Below, piece after piece: positions 27,328-36,085 of a stretch of 64,000 nucleotides of DNA (position 1 is the first letter of the stretch; the number at the start of each line of letters is the position of its first letter). The DNA lies in contig JBGRQE010000010.1 of assembly GCA_041725955.1 (NCBI GenBank), positions 3,762 to 67,761 of the forward strand, given 5' to 3'. Under the pieces are notes generated by a model, which saw nothing but the letters and a program-made list of their open reading frames with translations, ran no database searches and was not told the DNA's origin. Made by a program: the position numbers and the translations under genes. The DNA comes from JBGRPZ01 sp041725955. Its GTDB lineage: Bacteria; Bacteroidota; Bacteroidia; Bacteroidales; JBGRPZ01.

Positions 27328-28242
27328 ATGAAACGATTAATTTCTCCTTTTTTAAAGGACAAGCCACAGTTTCTACAGTTTTTGGTTTTCTTATTTTTTG
27401 CTGTAGGATTTGTGCTTATTTTTATGGCTTTAGGAGCTGTAGTTACAACTGTTTTAGGTATTGATGCGGGACTAGATGGAGGAACTCCTGGACCCGAGCA
27501 TAGAGCGGGTTTAATTATTTTCCAGTTGGCAAGTCAACTCGGTTTATTTATTGCTCCAGTCCTTTTATTTGCTGTTTTTGTATCAGAATCTCCACGAAAG
27601 TATTTAGGTTTAAAGAAACCTACTCACTTGAGTAAGATTGGTATTGCTGTTATTACAATGATTGTAAGTTTACCATTAATTGGATGGTTAGGTGGAATAA
27701 ATTCGCAAATGCATTTGCCAGAATCGATGTCTGGAATTGAGGAATGGATGCGTAATAGTGAAGAGTCGGCAGCCAAGACCATTAATATGATTTTAAATGT
27801 AAAGACCTTTGGTGCTTTTCTAGTAAATTTATTAATTGTTGCTATTATTCCTGGGATTGGCGAAGAGTTAGTTTTCCGTGGAATTATCCAAAAGATGCTA
27901 CTTAAGTGGAGTAAGAACACCCATTTGGCAGTGTGGTTAACCGCTATTGTATTCAGTGCAATTCATATGCAGTTTTTCGGATTTCTTCCCCGATTATTTT
28001 TAGGAGCTATTTTGGGGTATATATTTGTTTACTCAGGTTCTTTATGGGTATCCATGTTATGTCACTTTTTTAATAATGCATTGGTTGTTGTGGTCATTTA
28101 TTTCTCTAATGTAAGAGGAGTTGAAGACCCCGCAAAAAGTGCAGAGATTGATTTTAACAATTATGTTGTTGTTATTAGTGTATTTGTAATCATCTTTTTA
28201 TTAAGATATTTAAAGAAAGGGAGTGTGCCTGGAAGGAAGTAA
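27328..28242 (+). CDS. CPBP-family intramembrane glutamic protease
   Basis: A 304-residue membrane protein with about eight helices. The Abi/CAAX catalytic motif EExxxR is Glu179-Glu180-...-Arg184 (GIGEELVFRGIIQ). The following motif has a histidine in FSAIHMQF, and the last conserved motif is HFFNNAL. Family members include Rce1-like CAAX proteases, bacteriocin-immunity proteins and MroQ. The substrate here is unknown. The start is followed immediately by a basic stretch (MKRLISPFLKDK), which suggests a cytoplasmic N-terminus. It is convergent with the ExbD operon. Confidence 0.92.
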   Translation: MKRLISPFLKDKPQFLQFLVFLFFAVGFVLIFMALGAVVTTVLGIDAGLDGGTPGPEHRAGLIIFQLASQLGLFIAPVLLFAVFVSESPRKYLGLKKPTHLSKIGIAVITMIVSLPLIGWLGGINSQMHLPESMSGIEEWMRNSEESAAKTINMILNVKTFGAFLVNLLIVAIIPGIGEELVFRGIIQKMLLKWSKNTHLAVWLTAIVFSAIHMQFFGFLPRLFLGAILGYIFVYSGSLWVSMLCHFFNNALVVVVIYFSNVRGVEDPAKSAEIDFNNYVVVISVFVIIFLLRYLKKGSVPGRK

Positions 28243-28255
28243 TATTTACACTTAC

Positions 28256-28291
28256 AAAAAAAAGGGAGTGATTTTTCACTCCCTTTTTTGG
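28256..28291. terminator. Bidirectional terminator between the CPBP gene and the ExbD operon
   Basis: AAAAAAGGGAGTGA (from about 28258) pairs with TCACTCCCTTTTTT (ending about 28289), with A and T runs serving both strands. Confidence 0.88.
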
Positions 28292-28310
28292 TTATATATA
28301 AAAAGATAAA

Positions 28311-28784
28311 TTATTTCTTTTTACTATCCTCCTTTTTACGAGTAGAGTAATTGATTTTCAAAGCATTTACTTTACGTAATTCTTGCTTAATATCAGTTAC
28401 AACGCCCATTTTTGTTTCACTATGTACTTTCAATGAAGTGGTTAGAAGTTTACGATCTGCCTCATCGCGAGAAAGTCTTTCTTGCTCAACGAATTCTGGA
28501 ATATCTTTAACATCTGCATATACATCATTTAACTGAATACGAGATTCAGTACCATACTGAATTGTGTTGGTTGGAGGTCCAACATATATAAATGATACCA
28601 AAGACTTACGCTCTAGTTTTTGAACTTCAGTAGCTTCAGGTGCTTTGATTTTTACTTTCAAAGTAACCTCACGCATTACGGTAGTAACCATAAAGAAGAA
28701 TAAGAGCATATAGATGATATCAGGCAAAGACGAGGTACTAATTGCTGGTACCGATGTGTCTTTTTTGTCTTTAAACTTACTCAT
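28311..28784 (-). CDS. ExbD/TolR-family biopolymer transport protein (second copy)
   Basis: 157 residues. A single transmembrane helix (about residues 20-40) carries an ExbD-type segment, TSSLPDIIYMLLFFFMVTT, with the functional Asp23-equivalent in LPDI. The periplasmic domain ends in a basic Lys/Arg tail. Such proteins form a proton channel with ExbB and energise TonB-dependent outer-membrane uptake. It is last in a four-gene operon, 1 base after the other ExbD gene. Two ExbD proteins per operon is the usual Bacteroidota arrangement. Confidence 0.92.
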   Translation of the reverse strand: MSKFKDKKDTSVPAISTSSLPDIIYMLLFFFMVTTVMREVTLKVKIKAPEATEVQKLERKSLVSFIYVGPPTNTIQYGTESRIQLNDVYADVKDIPEFVEQERLSRDEADRKLLTTSLKVHSETKMGVVTDIKQELRKVNALKINYSTRKKEDSKKK

Positions 28785-28785
28785 C

Positions 28786-29364
28786 TTAGTTTCCTCCTAT
28801 ATTTTCAGGTTCAGCCTCTGAAATTCTCATTGGATAAGCTTTGTTTATAGCTTTGATCTTGTCCTCTTCGGTAAGTTTTTCATAGCTAACACCAAATCTT
28901 TCCTTTGAAAGTTCGTCTCTAAGTTCATTAACCGCTGCAGCCAATTCGTTCTGAACAGAAATGTACATCTCGTAAGAAGTACCACGGTCATTCTTTAGAG
29001 AAACTACGGCATTTTTAGTAACATATATATCTCCTAACGGTCCAATATTCTCAACCTTAGTTTCAGGATATGCTTCATTTCCTGGATGAGGTGTAAAGAA
29101 ATCTTTCGCTTCCGCTCTGAGGTTCGAAATATCGGCAGCTTTTCCTTCAACAGCCAACATATCTGAACTATTCACAAGAACTTTCAGAATGTTTCGCTGG
29201 TTTACGTCTGTTTCTTCCTGATTCTTTTCTACTGGTGGAGGTAGCTTTCTAGAGATACCTGTATCCACATCCATAGTTGTTGTTACCAAGAAGAAGATCA
29301 AAAGCAAGAAAGCAATGTCGGCATTCGAACTCGCATTAATTTCTGGTGTTGGTCTTCTAGGCAT
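28786..29364 (-). CDS. ExbD/TolR-family biopolymer transport protein (first copy)
   Basis: 192 residues. The N-terminal helix has the motif NASSNADIAFLLLIFFLVTTTMDVD, split around the essential Asp in NADIAFLL. The periplasmic part is longer than in the second ExbD and includes a segment (about residues 95-150) with no counterpart there. It lies 6 bases before the small membrane-protein gene and 1 base before the second ExbD gene. Its role is energy transduction with ExbB. The different periplasmic domains suggest the two ExbD proteins form a heteromer or have different partners. Confidence 0.92.
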   Translation of the reverse strand: MPRRPTPEINASSNADIAFLLLIFFLVTTTMDVDTGISRKLPPPVEKNQEETDVNQRNILKVLVNSSDMLAVEGKAADISNLRAEAKDFFTPHPGNEAYPETKVENIGPLGDIYVTKNAVVSLKNDRGTSYEMYISVQNELAAAVNELRDELSKERFGVSYEKLTEEDKIKAINKAYPMRISEAEPENIGGN

Positions 29365-29370
29365 AAGAAG

Positions 29371-29805
29371 TTATTTAAAGATTCTCATTATATTGGTAAC
29401 GACAATTGAAAGAATAGCTATACCTAATGCAAAATAGGTTAAGATAATTCCAGTGCCGACCCATTTACTGTCTCCTGCGGTTAATTTATATTCAGTAACC
29501 TGCTTAGCAGTCAAAGAATCACCAGCCAATGCGTACGCAATAATAACAAGTACAATAAGTCCAGCAATTCCAATTAAAGTGGTCATTGCTCCTTTAGGAT
29601 TGGAAATAAGGTTTCCTACTGATCCTAAAATTGCTACAACAGCGGTTACAGCTATCAAGATATAGCCATAGATTAAGATTGTATCGAATATAGAATTGTT
29701 GTTGTCATCAAGGTTGCTGAATAAGTAAACAACTCCGATAACGACAGACACTCCTAGCAAAAGATACAATAGATATTGTGGTATTTTTGATAATTTGTCG
29801 TTCAT
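29371..29805 (-). CDS. Four-helix membrane protein of the ExbB/ExbD operon, hypothetical
   Basis: A 144-residue protein with about four transmembrane helices and no charged catalytic motif. It lies 8 bases after exbB and 6 bases before the first exbD gene. Bacteroidota ExbB-ExbD-ExbD operons often contain such a small integral-membrane protein of unknown function between ExbB and ExbD. A structural or assembly role at the ExbBD complex is a guess from position. Confidence 0.8.
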   Translation of the reverse strand: MNDKLSKIPQYLLYLLLGVSVVIGVVYLFSNLDDNNNSIFDTILIYGYILIAVTAVVAILGSVGNLISNPKGAMTTLIGIAGLIVLVIIAYALAGDSLTAKQVTEYKLTAGDSKWVGTGIILTYFALGIAILSIVVTNIMRIFK

Positions 29806-29813
29806 AATGTCAA

Positions 29814-30653
29814 TTACTTTTTGTATTCGTTAAGGATATCTATGAAAGTGATAGAGCTATCTTCCATGTCATTTACAATGCTATCAACTTTAGATACGAT
29901 GTAATTGTAAAAGATTTGTAGAATAATAGCAACGATAAGACCGAATACAGTGGTAAGAAGCGCAACTTTAATACCAGAAGCAACAACGGTAGGAGAAATA
30001 TCACCAGCAGCAGCAATATCATCAAATGCACCAATCATACCAATTACAGTACCCATGAAACCAAGCATTGGAGCCAAAGCGATAAACAATGAAATCCAGC
30101 TTAATCCACTTTCTAAACGACCAGTAAGAACACCACCGTAAGAAACGATTGATTTTTCTACCTCATTAAGACCCTCTTCATAACGCTCTAACCCCTGAAC
30201 AAAGATTCCTCCAACAGGACCTTTTACGTTACGACATTCTTCTTTAGCCTTTTCAATTCCACCAGACTGAAGAGCAGCCTCAACCTTGTTTAATAACTTC
30301 TTAGTGTTGATGGTAGAAAGATTCAAATAAATAATTCTTTCAATACAAATTGCAAGACCTAAAATCAAGGCAATAAGTACAATACCCATAAATACAGGAC
30401 CACCATCAATAAATTGATCCTTAATTACTTGGTGATAAGATTCTTTTTCTGCAGGAGCATCTACTTTCTTTTCAGTAGCAGCTACATCTTTAGCAATAGC
30501 AACTTCTTTTACAGTGTCAGATGGCTTTGCTTGATCTTGTACAGTTTCGGTCGCCTCAACAGAAGTACCCTCTTGATCCTGAGCAAGAGCAAAATTTGAT
30601 GCTCCGAAAGTTAGCATTCCTGCTATCGTTAAAAAAGCAATTAATCTTTTCAT
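29814..30653 (-). CDS. MotA/TolQ/ExbB-family proton channel protein with signal-like N-terminus
   Basis: 279 residues. The C-terminal ~190 residues are the typical ExbB core: GPVFMGIVLIALILGLAICIERIIYL, SWISLFIALAPMLGFMGTVIGMIGAFD (motif split here by description), and GIKVALLTTVFGLIVAIILQ. The first ~75 residues are unusual: a cleavable-looking signal (MKRLIAFLTIAGMLTFGASN, then FALAQ) and a Glu/Ala/Lys-rich linker. Such a periplasmic extension resembles the longer Bacteroidota TonB-system ExbB proteins. It is first gene of the operon. Confidence 0.93.
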   Translation of the reverse strand: MKRLIAFLTIAGMLTFGASNFALAQDQEGTSVEATETVQDQAKPSDTVKEVAIAKDVAATEKKVDAPAEKESYHQVIKDQFIDGGPVFMGIVLIALILGLAICIERIIYLNLSTINTKKLLNKVEAALQSGGIEKAKEECRNVKGPVGGIFVQGLERYEEGLNEVEKSIVSYGGVLTGRLESGLSWISLFIALAPMLGFMGTVIGMIGAFDDIAAAGDISPTVVASGIKVALLTTVFGLIVAIILQIFYNYIVSKVDSIVNDMEDSSITFIDILNEYKK

Positions 30654-30750
30654 AGTTAACCTTTATTGATTTTGAATAAGTAAATGTTTGTTATTTAACT
30701 CTTTTTATTGCTTGTCGTAATTAATATATCAGCCTATTCAATAAGATAGG

Positions 30751-30758
30751 CAAATATA
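30751..30758 (-). promoter_or_regulatory. Candidate -7 promoter box of the ExbB operon
   Basis: Read on the minus strand, TATATTTG matches TAnnTTTG and lies about 100 bases before the exbB start. No clear -33 element is seen. Confidence 0.4.
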
Positions 30759-30934
30759 AATATTTATTGGAAAAATGCCAGTTTCGTCAGTCGTATAATC
30801 GTCTCCCAATGATAAAAACAACTCCCTTTATAACAGAAAACTACACCTCTGTATTGTGTGCGTATTTTACCATTTTTGTCATTACCCCTGGCCTTTTTTA
30901 CAATCTTACGGCCCCAAATTTATGAAAAAAATTA

Positions 30935-31963
30935 TCAAATTGTAATTTCTCCTCTAAGGGAGTTTTGAAAATATGATTTAATTTCGTTTTTGTCTAAGTT
31001 TAAACCCAATAGATACATGAGTTTTGCAAGTGCTGATTCGGTAGTTATATCATAACCTCCAATAACTCCAACTTTACCCATATCTACACTCGCTTCGTAT
31101 TTCCCGATTTGTACGGTTCCTGCCTTACACTGTGTAACATTGAAAATCATCAAACCTCTGTCTGAAGCTTCTTGTAATAAATCTATAAACCATTTTTCGG
31201 TAGGAGCATTTCCTGAACCAAATGTTTCTAGAATCAACGCTTTCAATCCTGGAGTTTCTAAGACTGATTTAACAAAGTTCTTAGGCATTCCTGGATATAG
31301 TTTTAGTAAAGCCACATTAGTATCAAGCTTTTTGTGTACTTTCAATCGCTTGAAGTTTGGCTTGCGAATACAAGATTTGCTATACTTTATATAAATACCT
31401 GCATTTGCCAATGCCGGAAAGTTTCCAGAATAAAATGCATTAAAATTCTCTGCATTTAGTTTTGTGGTTCTGTTTCCTCTTAATAATTGGTTTTCAAAAT
31501 ATACTGATACCTCAGGAACTAATGGTGTTTTATCTTCAGATGCAGCAGCAATTTCTATTGCGGTAAGAAAATTTTCGCGGCCATCAGTACGAATAGCATC
31601 GATTGGAAGCTGCGAACCTGTTAAGATTACAGGTTTGTTTAAATTTTCAAGCATAAAACTTAGTGCCGAGGCTGTGTATGACATAGTGTCTGAGCCATGT
31701 AGAATTACAAAACCATCATAGTTTTCATATTCATCTTCGATAACTGATGCAAGCTTAACCCAAAAATCAGGGTTCATATCAGATGAGTCAATCAATGGAT
31801 CAAATGAATGATAATCAATCTGGTGATCAAAACGCTTGAGCATAGGAAGCTTTTCATACATCTTTTCGAAATTAAAAGGCTTTAATGCTCCAGAATGTGG
31901 GCAAACCATCATTCCAATGGTTCCACCAGTATAAATTACCAATATGCGGGCTTTTTCTTTCAT
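30935..31963 (-). CDS. ansA: Type I L-asparaginase
   Basis: The frame has GTG-GTG-ATG at its start, and I take the ATG at 31963 (342 residues). The first catalytic motif is LVIYTGGTIGMM with the nucleophilic Thr near residue 16. The second is VILHGSDTMSYTASALSFML near residues 88-107. There is no signal peptide, so it is the cytoplasmic low-affinity type I enzyme, which hydrolyses asparagine to aspartate and ammonia. It lies downstream of tatD on the same strand, 30 bases away. Together with tryptophanase it points to amino-acid catabolism. Confidence 0.93.
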   Translation of the reverse strand: MKEKARILVIYTGGTIGMMVCPHSGALKPFNFEKMYEKLPMLKRFDHQIDYHSFDPLIDSSDMNPDFWVKLASVIEDEYENYDGFVILHGSDTMSYTASALSFMLENLNKPVILTGSQLPIDAIRTDGRENFLTAIEIAAASEDKTPLVPEVSVYFENQLLRGNRTTKLNAENFNAFYSGNFPALANAGIYIKYSKSCIRKPNFKRLKVHKKLDTNVALLKLYPGMPKNFVKSVLETPGLKALILETFGSGNAPTEKWFIDLLQEASDRGLMIFNVTQCKAGTVQIGKYEASVDMGKVGVIGGYDITTESALAKLMYLLGLNLDKNEIKSYFQNSLRGEITI

Positions 31964-31993
31964 CACCACTGTGTTCTTAAAACTATTATATCC

Positions 31994-32773
31994 TTATATA
32001 TCTTCAATTTGGAATAACTCCAAAGCGTTATTACTTGTTACTTTAGCAACCTCTTCGAGACTACACTCTTTAATTTCTGCCATCTTTTGTGCTATATAAG
32101 TTACATATGCACTCTGGTTTCTTTTGCCCCTAAATGGCATTGGTGTTAAAAATGGTGAATCGGTTTCTAAGACCAAATGTTTAAGATCGATATTTTTTAC
32201 GATTTCTGGTAAATTAGATTTCTTGAAGGTTAACACTCCTCCAATTCCCATTTTGAAACCCCAATCGATAATTCTTTTTGCATCATTTTCGTCACCACTG
32301 AAACAGTGAAAAATTCCTTTTAACTTGGGATTGTTAAATTCGTCAATGACGTTGAAAATTTCAGGAAATGATTCGCGCGAGTGAATGGCTACGGGCAGGT
32401 CGTAGTGCACAGCCAGTTCTAATTGGTGTCGCAATGCAATCTTTTGTTCCTTTGCATAAGTTTTATCCCAATACAAATCTATCCCAATTTCACCTATACC
32501 TATATATATATCTTTTTTTTCAAGTTCTTGCTCAACACGTTTTAATTCTTCTTTATAATTTTCTTTAACCGATGTAGGGTGTAATCCTGCCATCGGGAAG
32601 CAGTTTTTTGGAAATTCTTTACAAAGAAGTAATTGTGCCTCAATAGTATCACTGTCTATAGATGGCAGTAACATATATTTTACATGCTTATCAATTGCAT
32701 TTTTGATAACTTCCTTTCTATCTTCTTTATATTCTTCGAGATAGAGATGCGTATGTGTATCAATTAACATCAT
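31994..32773 (-). CDS. TatD-family metal-dependent deoxyribonuclease
   Basis: The frame opens at 32809, but the family start MMLIDTHTHLYLEEY at 32773 (or 32770) fits best, giving 259 residues. Metal ligands are visible as DTHTH, EIGID, HSRES, HCFSG and ETDSPFLTP, in the usual order and spacing. TatD proteins are 3'-5' exonucleases of the amidohydrolase fold, acting in DNA repair and RNA turnover. The neighbour asparaginase is probably in the same transcript. Confidence 0.93.
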   Translation of the reverse strand: MMLIDTHTHLYLEEYKEDRKEVIKNAIDKHVKYMLLPSIDSDTIEAQLLLCKEFPKNCFPMAGLHPTSVKENYKEELKRVEQELEKKDIYIGIGEIGIDLYWDKTYAKEQKIALRHQLELAVHYDLPVAIHSRESFPEIFNVIDEFNNPKLKGIFHCFSGDENDAKRIIDWGFKMGIGGVLTFKKSNLPEIVKNIDLKHLVLETDSPFLTPMPFRGKRNQSAYVTYIAQKMAEIKECSLEEVAKVTSNNALELFQIEDI

Positions 32774-33205
32774 TATGCAAAAATAGAAATATTGTTTTTT
32801 TATTTTCACTCATTATCACGAAGATTACTATTTAAATATGGTTTAAGTAGTGAATTCATTTCGACTTTTGATATATTTTCGGTTATTGATCGTGGCTTCG
32901 ACTCCGCTCAGCCACCGGGTTGGGTTTGTTTAGCCACCGGTTGGGTTTTTTCAGCGGCATAGGTCCCTGAGCGTAGTCGAAGGGACAGTATCATGGCCCT
33001 TCCACAAAGGTAGCTTGGGTTTGGTCAAAAAGCTAAGTAACATTGCATATTAAAGCTACCTATATGCAGTGTGCTTATTTAGAGGATGTAGACAGAGCGA
33101 ATTGCTTAATCGCTATATACTTGTTTGAATCATTATTTGATAAGTTTTAAATTAAGGAGTGTAAGAACTGCCATAATATAATTGTCGTGTGCCAAGCGTA
33201 ATTAT
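32774..33205. other. Intergenic region upstream of tatD
   Basis: No gene is visible. The left part, up to about 32890, is plain AT-rich sequence. The middle is the repeat element at 32895-32982. From 33000 to 33205 I see nothing beyond a short inverted AATTAT repeat near 33178-33207. Confidence 0.4.
32895..32982. repeat. GC-richer repeat element with inverted ends (REP-like)
   Basis: CTTCGACTCCGCTCAG (32896-32911) at the left and CTGAGCGTAGTCGAAG (32967-32982) at the right form a 16-base inverted repeat with two mismatches. The interior has two direct copies of AGCCACCGG-GTTGGGTTT (32910 and 32932). It is clearly richer in G and C than its surroundings. Palindromes with this TTCGACT...AGTCGAAG type end recur in many Bacteroidota genomes as dispersed elements. 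Confidence 0.65.
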
Positions 33206-33211
33206 ATAAAA

Positions 33212-33254
33212 AAGAAAGCCGAATTTCTGTATGACGAGAAATTTCGGCTTTTCA
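33212..33254 (-). terminator. Terminator of the CarboxypepD_reg-like gene
   Basis: AAAGCCGAATTTCT (33215-33228) pairs with AGAAATTTCGGCTTT (33237-33251), with one bulge. The A run on the left gives a T run on the minus strand. It lies about 70 bases past the stop at 33323. Confidence 0.75.
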
Positions 33255-33322
33255 ATCAATAAAATGTAAATCAATAGTTGATAGTATGAATGAAACTAAT
33301 AGATCTATTTGGATATGAAAAA

Positions 33323-34036
33323 TTATCTTGGAATAAAGTGATCGTTGGACGGATTCACCTTAATATCAAAATTTATTTTTTTCTTTCTCTTATTTGGAGG
33401 CAAAGCGGGTATGCTTTGTCTTCCCAATTTCTTATTTAGTCGGTTAATAATCTTTCTGTTTCGTTTTAATTTTCTTTGCAAGCGTGCATTAGAATTAAAG
33501 ACATTATAAAGGTTCTGAACAATACCAAATCCTCCTTCTGGGTTACCAGAAGTTTTTAAATTCCTTGCTTTTAAAGACCATCGATCCATAGCTTTTTTCA
33601 TCCATGGGTTAACATTTCTGAAAGGGAGTCGTGTAGTGATTACCTTACGTTTAAATGTTTCATATTCCATAAACGGAAATATTTCAATCTGGTCTAGGAC
33701 TATTGTGTCTTTAGTCATTCTTAACTCAAGAAAAGCATTTTTGCTTTTATATATGGAATCATTAATTTTAAAGATTTGTGATTTATATCCCACAGAAGAA
33801 ATAAGTAGAGTGTCGCTTGGCAAAACATGTATCAGAAAATAACCTTCCTTATCTGTGATACTACCACGATGTCCTTTTTGCGATAAGATATGCGCTCCCT
33901 GAATATGTTTATTATTCGCTTTCCTAAATACTCTTCCTTTTATTTCTTTAAATACATTCTTTTTATCGTCAATCTCTTGTCCCATTGAAGTTAACGAAAT
34001 CAAAATAAAGGAAAATAGAATGAAAAATCTTTTCAA
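33323..34036 (-). CDS. Secreted CarboxypepD_reg-like domain protein
   Basis: 237 residues from a TTG start at 34036, with no ATG in frame before the signal peptide (KRFFILFSFILISLTSMGQ). Residues ~30-110 are a carboxypeptidase-regulatory-like beta-sandwich: IKGRVFRKANNKHIQGAHILS, GSITDKEGYFLIHVLPSDTLLISSVGYKS. The rest (to residue 237) is basic, with KLGRQSIPALPP near the end, and has no recognised domain. Short proteins of this layout are common in Bacteroidota. A decayed copy of its 5' end lies at 35989-36190. It is probably periplasmic or outer-membrane associated. Confidence 0.8.
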   Translation of the reverse strand: MKRFFILFSFILISLTSMGQEIDDKKNVFKEIKGRVFRKANNKHIQGAHILSQKGHRGSITDKEGYFLIHVLPSDTLLISSVGYKSQIFKINDSIYKSKNAFLELRMTKDTIVLDQIEIFPFMEYETFKRKVITTRLPFRNVNPWMKKAMDRWSLKARNLKTSGNPEGGFGIVQNLYNVFNSNARLQRKLKRNRKIINRLNKKLGRQSIPALPPNKRKKKINFDIKVNPSNDHFIPR

Positions 34037-34132
34037 ATCACTACACTTTATTATTGTTTATCTTTCTTGTATTGCAATATTAATACAAAAGATCTTTAAT
34101 GTGAGCTAAGGCATTGTTAAAAAATGTTAAGA
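33933..34132. repeat. Direct repeat copy A (5' end and upstream of the CarboxypepD_reg-like gene)
   Basis: About 200 bases duplicated at 35989-36190 in the same orientation. The upstream non-coding part (about 34048-34132) matches at all but two of ~85 positions. The coding part is clearly more diverged. Confidence 0.85.
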
Positions 34133-34229
34133 TCTACACAGAAAGGTAAATATATTGTGTTTTGCTTTAGACCCAAGATAGAATTTCAAATTCCACCTTG
34201 GAGACTTGAAAAATAATTTGAATTTAGTT

Positions 34230-34706
34230 TTAGCTGAACGGATAGTTCTCAATAGATTTCAGGCCCTGTGCATGACACATAAATATGTCTTTAATATGCC
34301 CTTCGGTAATTTTGAAGATATTAACACTTTGTAGTATTATCTTATAATCACTAATCAAACAATTTTTATCTCTAAAAAAGCTTAAGTGTTCGAAATTAAA
34401 ATCTTGTGCTAATTTTATATGGTTCCCAACAAGGAACAAACAATTCTTTTGTTTTTGTGAAACCAACGGAGGAAGTTTTGATAATGCATAATTTCCACAT
34501 GAGAGGCATGCACTACAAGGAATAATTACTATATAATCAATACTATCTAAGTTTTTCTTTGCCCCTAATTCTTCTAAGTAAGCTTGAATTACTTTTTCTT
34601 CATGGGCATAAGATGTTTTGTTTTTAGGACTATTATTACACCCACAAAAAAGAGTAATGATTAAACAAAATAATGCCAGGTAATTAATTTTAGTTCTCTG
34701 ACTCAT
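34230..34706 (-). CDS. Lipoprotein with a clustered cysteine motif, hypothetical
   Basis: 158 residues. A lipoprotein signal is followed by the lipobox LFCGC (Cys near residue 23). The middle contains VIIPCSACLSCGNYALSK, a Cys-x2-Cys-x2-Cys cluster near residues 65-75 after a strand, which is reminiscent of a thioredoxin-type redox or metal site. More cysteines follow later. It overlaps the upstream lipoprotein gene by 17 bases, so the two are co-translated and probably cooperate. I do not recognise the family. It may be envelope-located and redox-active, but that is inference. Confidence 0.75.
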   Translation of the reverse strand: MSQRTKINYLALFCLIITLFCGCNNSPKNKTSYAHEEKVIQAYLEELGAKKNLDSIDYIVIIPCSACLSCGNYALSKLPPLVSQKQKNCLFLVGNHIKLAQDFNFEHLSFFRDKNCLISDYKIILQSVNIFKITEGHIKDIFMCHAQGLKSIENYPFS

Positions 34707-35892
34707 CCAATTCTAAATTATATAGGTTAAAATAAATGCTTTTTTTATCATTAATAGTTTTTGTTCCGTGCATCCAAATTCCATCTTCACTACATACAAT
34801 AGAATTGTTCATTAAATTTAAAGTATCTTTATTATCATCAAAATAGATTTCTTCTTTGATGTTAAAGTCTTTATCTGCAATAATTAGTGACCATGGTGTT
34901 TTGTTGAAGGTTTTTTTTACTTCAGTTTCAATATATTTTGCTCGATGCAGAAATATGCGATAATAAAGATTCCTGTATGGGTCGTAGTATATTTCATGGT
35001 AGTTTGGTTCTCCTTTTGAAAATTTCATTTGTTTGTTCATATCCATGGCATATTCATCAGGAATTTCATTGATTTGATATTCATATTTTGTACCAAAAAA
35101 CTTTTGATCAACACATTTCCCGTTTTTATAAAAGAAAACACTATCGTTATGAGGAAATGAAGCTATTATATTCTGATTATCACTACTATTCATATAGAAA
35201 TAAGGTAGGACAAAATAGTTAGGTCCAAAAGCATAGTTTGACGGATATTTGATACCAATATTGTCTTTTCTTATACTGGTGTCTTTAGTGTGTTTATATT
35301 CAAACCCATATGATTCTTTATAATATTTTATTCTATTCTCTAACAGAAAAAAAGGATATTTAAATCCGTAGTTAGATGCATAAAAATGATTATAATCACC
35401 AATAAACGATGGAAGGATAGGTAGTATGGCTCTTTGTTCAATTGAGTAAGGATTTAGATTAATCAGATTTTGTAATATTAATGAATCAGAATAAGTAATC
35501 ATAAATCTATGATTGAATACTCCATATCCTCCTTTAGGAAACATTGTGAAGTAGAGAATGGAATAAGGTTTTCTTAATACATTTAATATACCTCCTTCGT
35601 ATGGTTTATATACTTGCTGACCCGTTTTCAGATCTGTAATAAAAAACTTTAAACTATCGCATTTCTCATCATATCCCCCAAAAATAAGTTTATTATCTTC
35701 TATTTTACATTTAATCTGAGCGAAGAAAATATTACTACAGTTCTTTATAAACGGATGATCTTTTTCTATGTAAAAAGATTTCTCTGGATCTTGTTTAAGC
35801 AGGTGTGAGTTGTTTTTTGAATTATAATTCTGCTTACAACTACTTGTTACTAGTAATACTAGAAACAAAAGGATTAATTTTTGACTATTCAT
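34690..35892 (-). CDS. Lipoprotein with beta-propeller-like repeats (DUF4221-like)
   Basis: A 400-residue protein with a lipoprotein signal (lipobox VTSSC, Cys at about residue 19). The body is rich in Tyr, Phe and Asn with repeated beta-strand patterns of a propeller kind. A few segments (YSILYFTMFPKGGYGVFNH and EIYYDPYRNLYYRIFLH) resemble the DUF4221 family of Bacteroidota lipoproteins. That match is from memory of the pattern only. It overlaps the next gene by 17 bases and lies between the two direct repeats at 33933 and 35989. Confidence 0.75.
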   Translation of the reverse strand: MNSQKLILLFLVLLVTSSCKQNYNSKNNSHLLKQDPEKSFYIEKDHPFIKNCSNIFFAQIKCKIEDNKLIFGGYDEKCDSLKFFITDLKTGQQVYKPYEGGILNVLRKPYSILYFTMFPKGGYGVFNHRFMITYSDSLILQNLINLNPYSIEQRAILPILPSFIGDYNHFYASNYGFKYPFFLLENRIKYYKESYGFEYKHTKDTSIRKDNIGIKYPSNYAFGPNYFVLPYFYMNSSDNQNIIASFPHNDSVFFYKNGKCVDQKFFGTKYEYQINEIPDEYAMDMNKQMKFSKGEPNYHEIYYDPYRNLYYRIFLHRAKYIETEVKKTFNKTPWSLIIADKDFNIKEEIYFDDNKDTLNLMNNSIVCSEDGIWMHGTKTINDKKSIYFNLYNLELDESEN

Positions 35893-35988
35893 AAGATAAT
35901 TTTTGGAGAAATATTGAACCTATATGGCCCCAATAAAAATAGGTTTTACTTGCCAGGTGGTTGACTTTCTAATTTATTCAAGAAAAGC

Positions 35989-36085
35989 TTCCTTACTTTT
36001 ATTTTTTTAATACATCCTTTTTCTCGTCAATCTCTTATCCCAGTGAAGTTAACGAAATCAAAATAAAGGAAAATAGAATAAGGAG
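35989..36085 (-). pseudogene. Decayed 5' fragment of the CarboxypepD_reg-like gene
   Basis: The sequence matching the 5' end of the gene at 33323-34036. The TTG start has become TTA, and the glutamine codon after the signal peptide has become TAA at 36037-36035. It reads (minus strand) as a signal-peptide-like ILFSFILISLTSLG, then a stop, with a second stop (AAA-TAA) about 14 codons on. The rest of the gene is absent. Confidence 0.8.
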
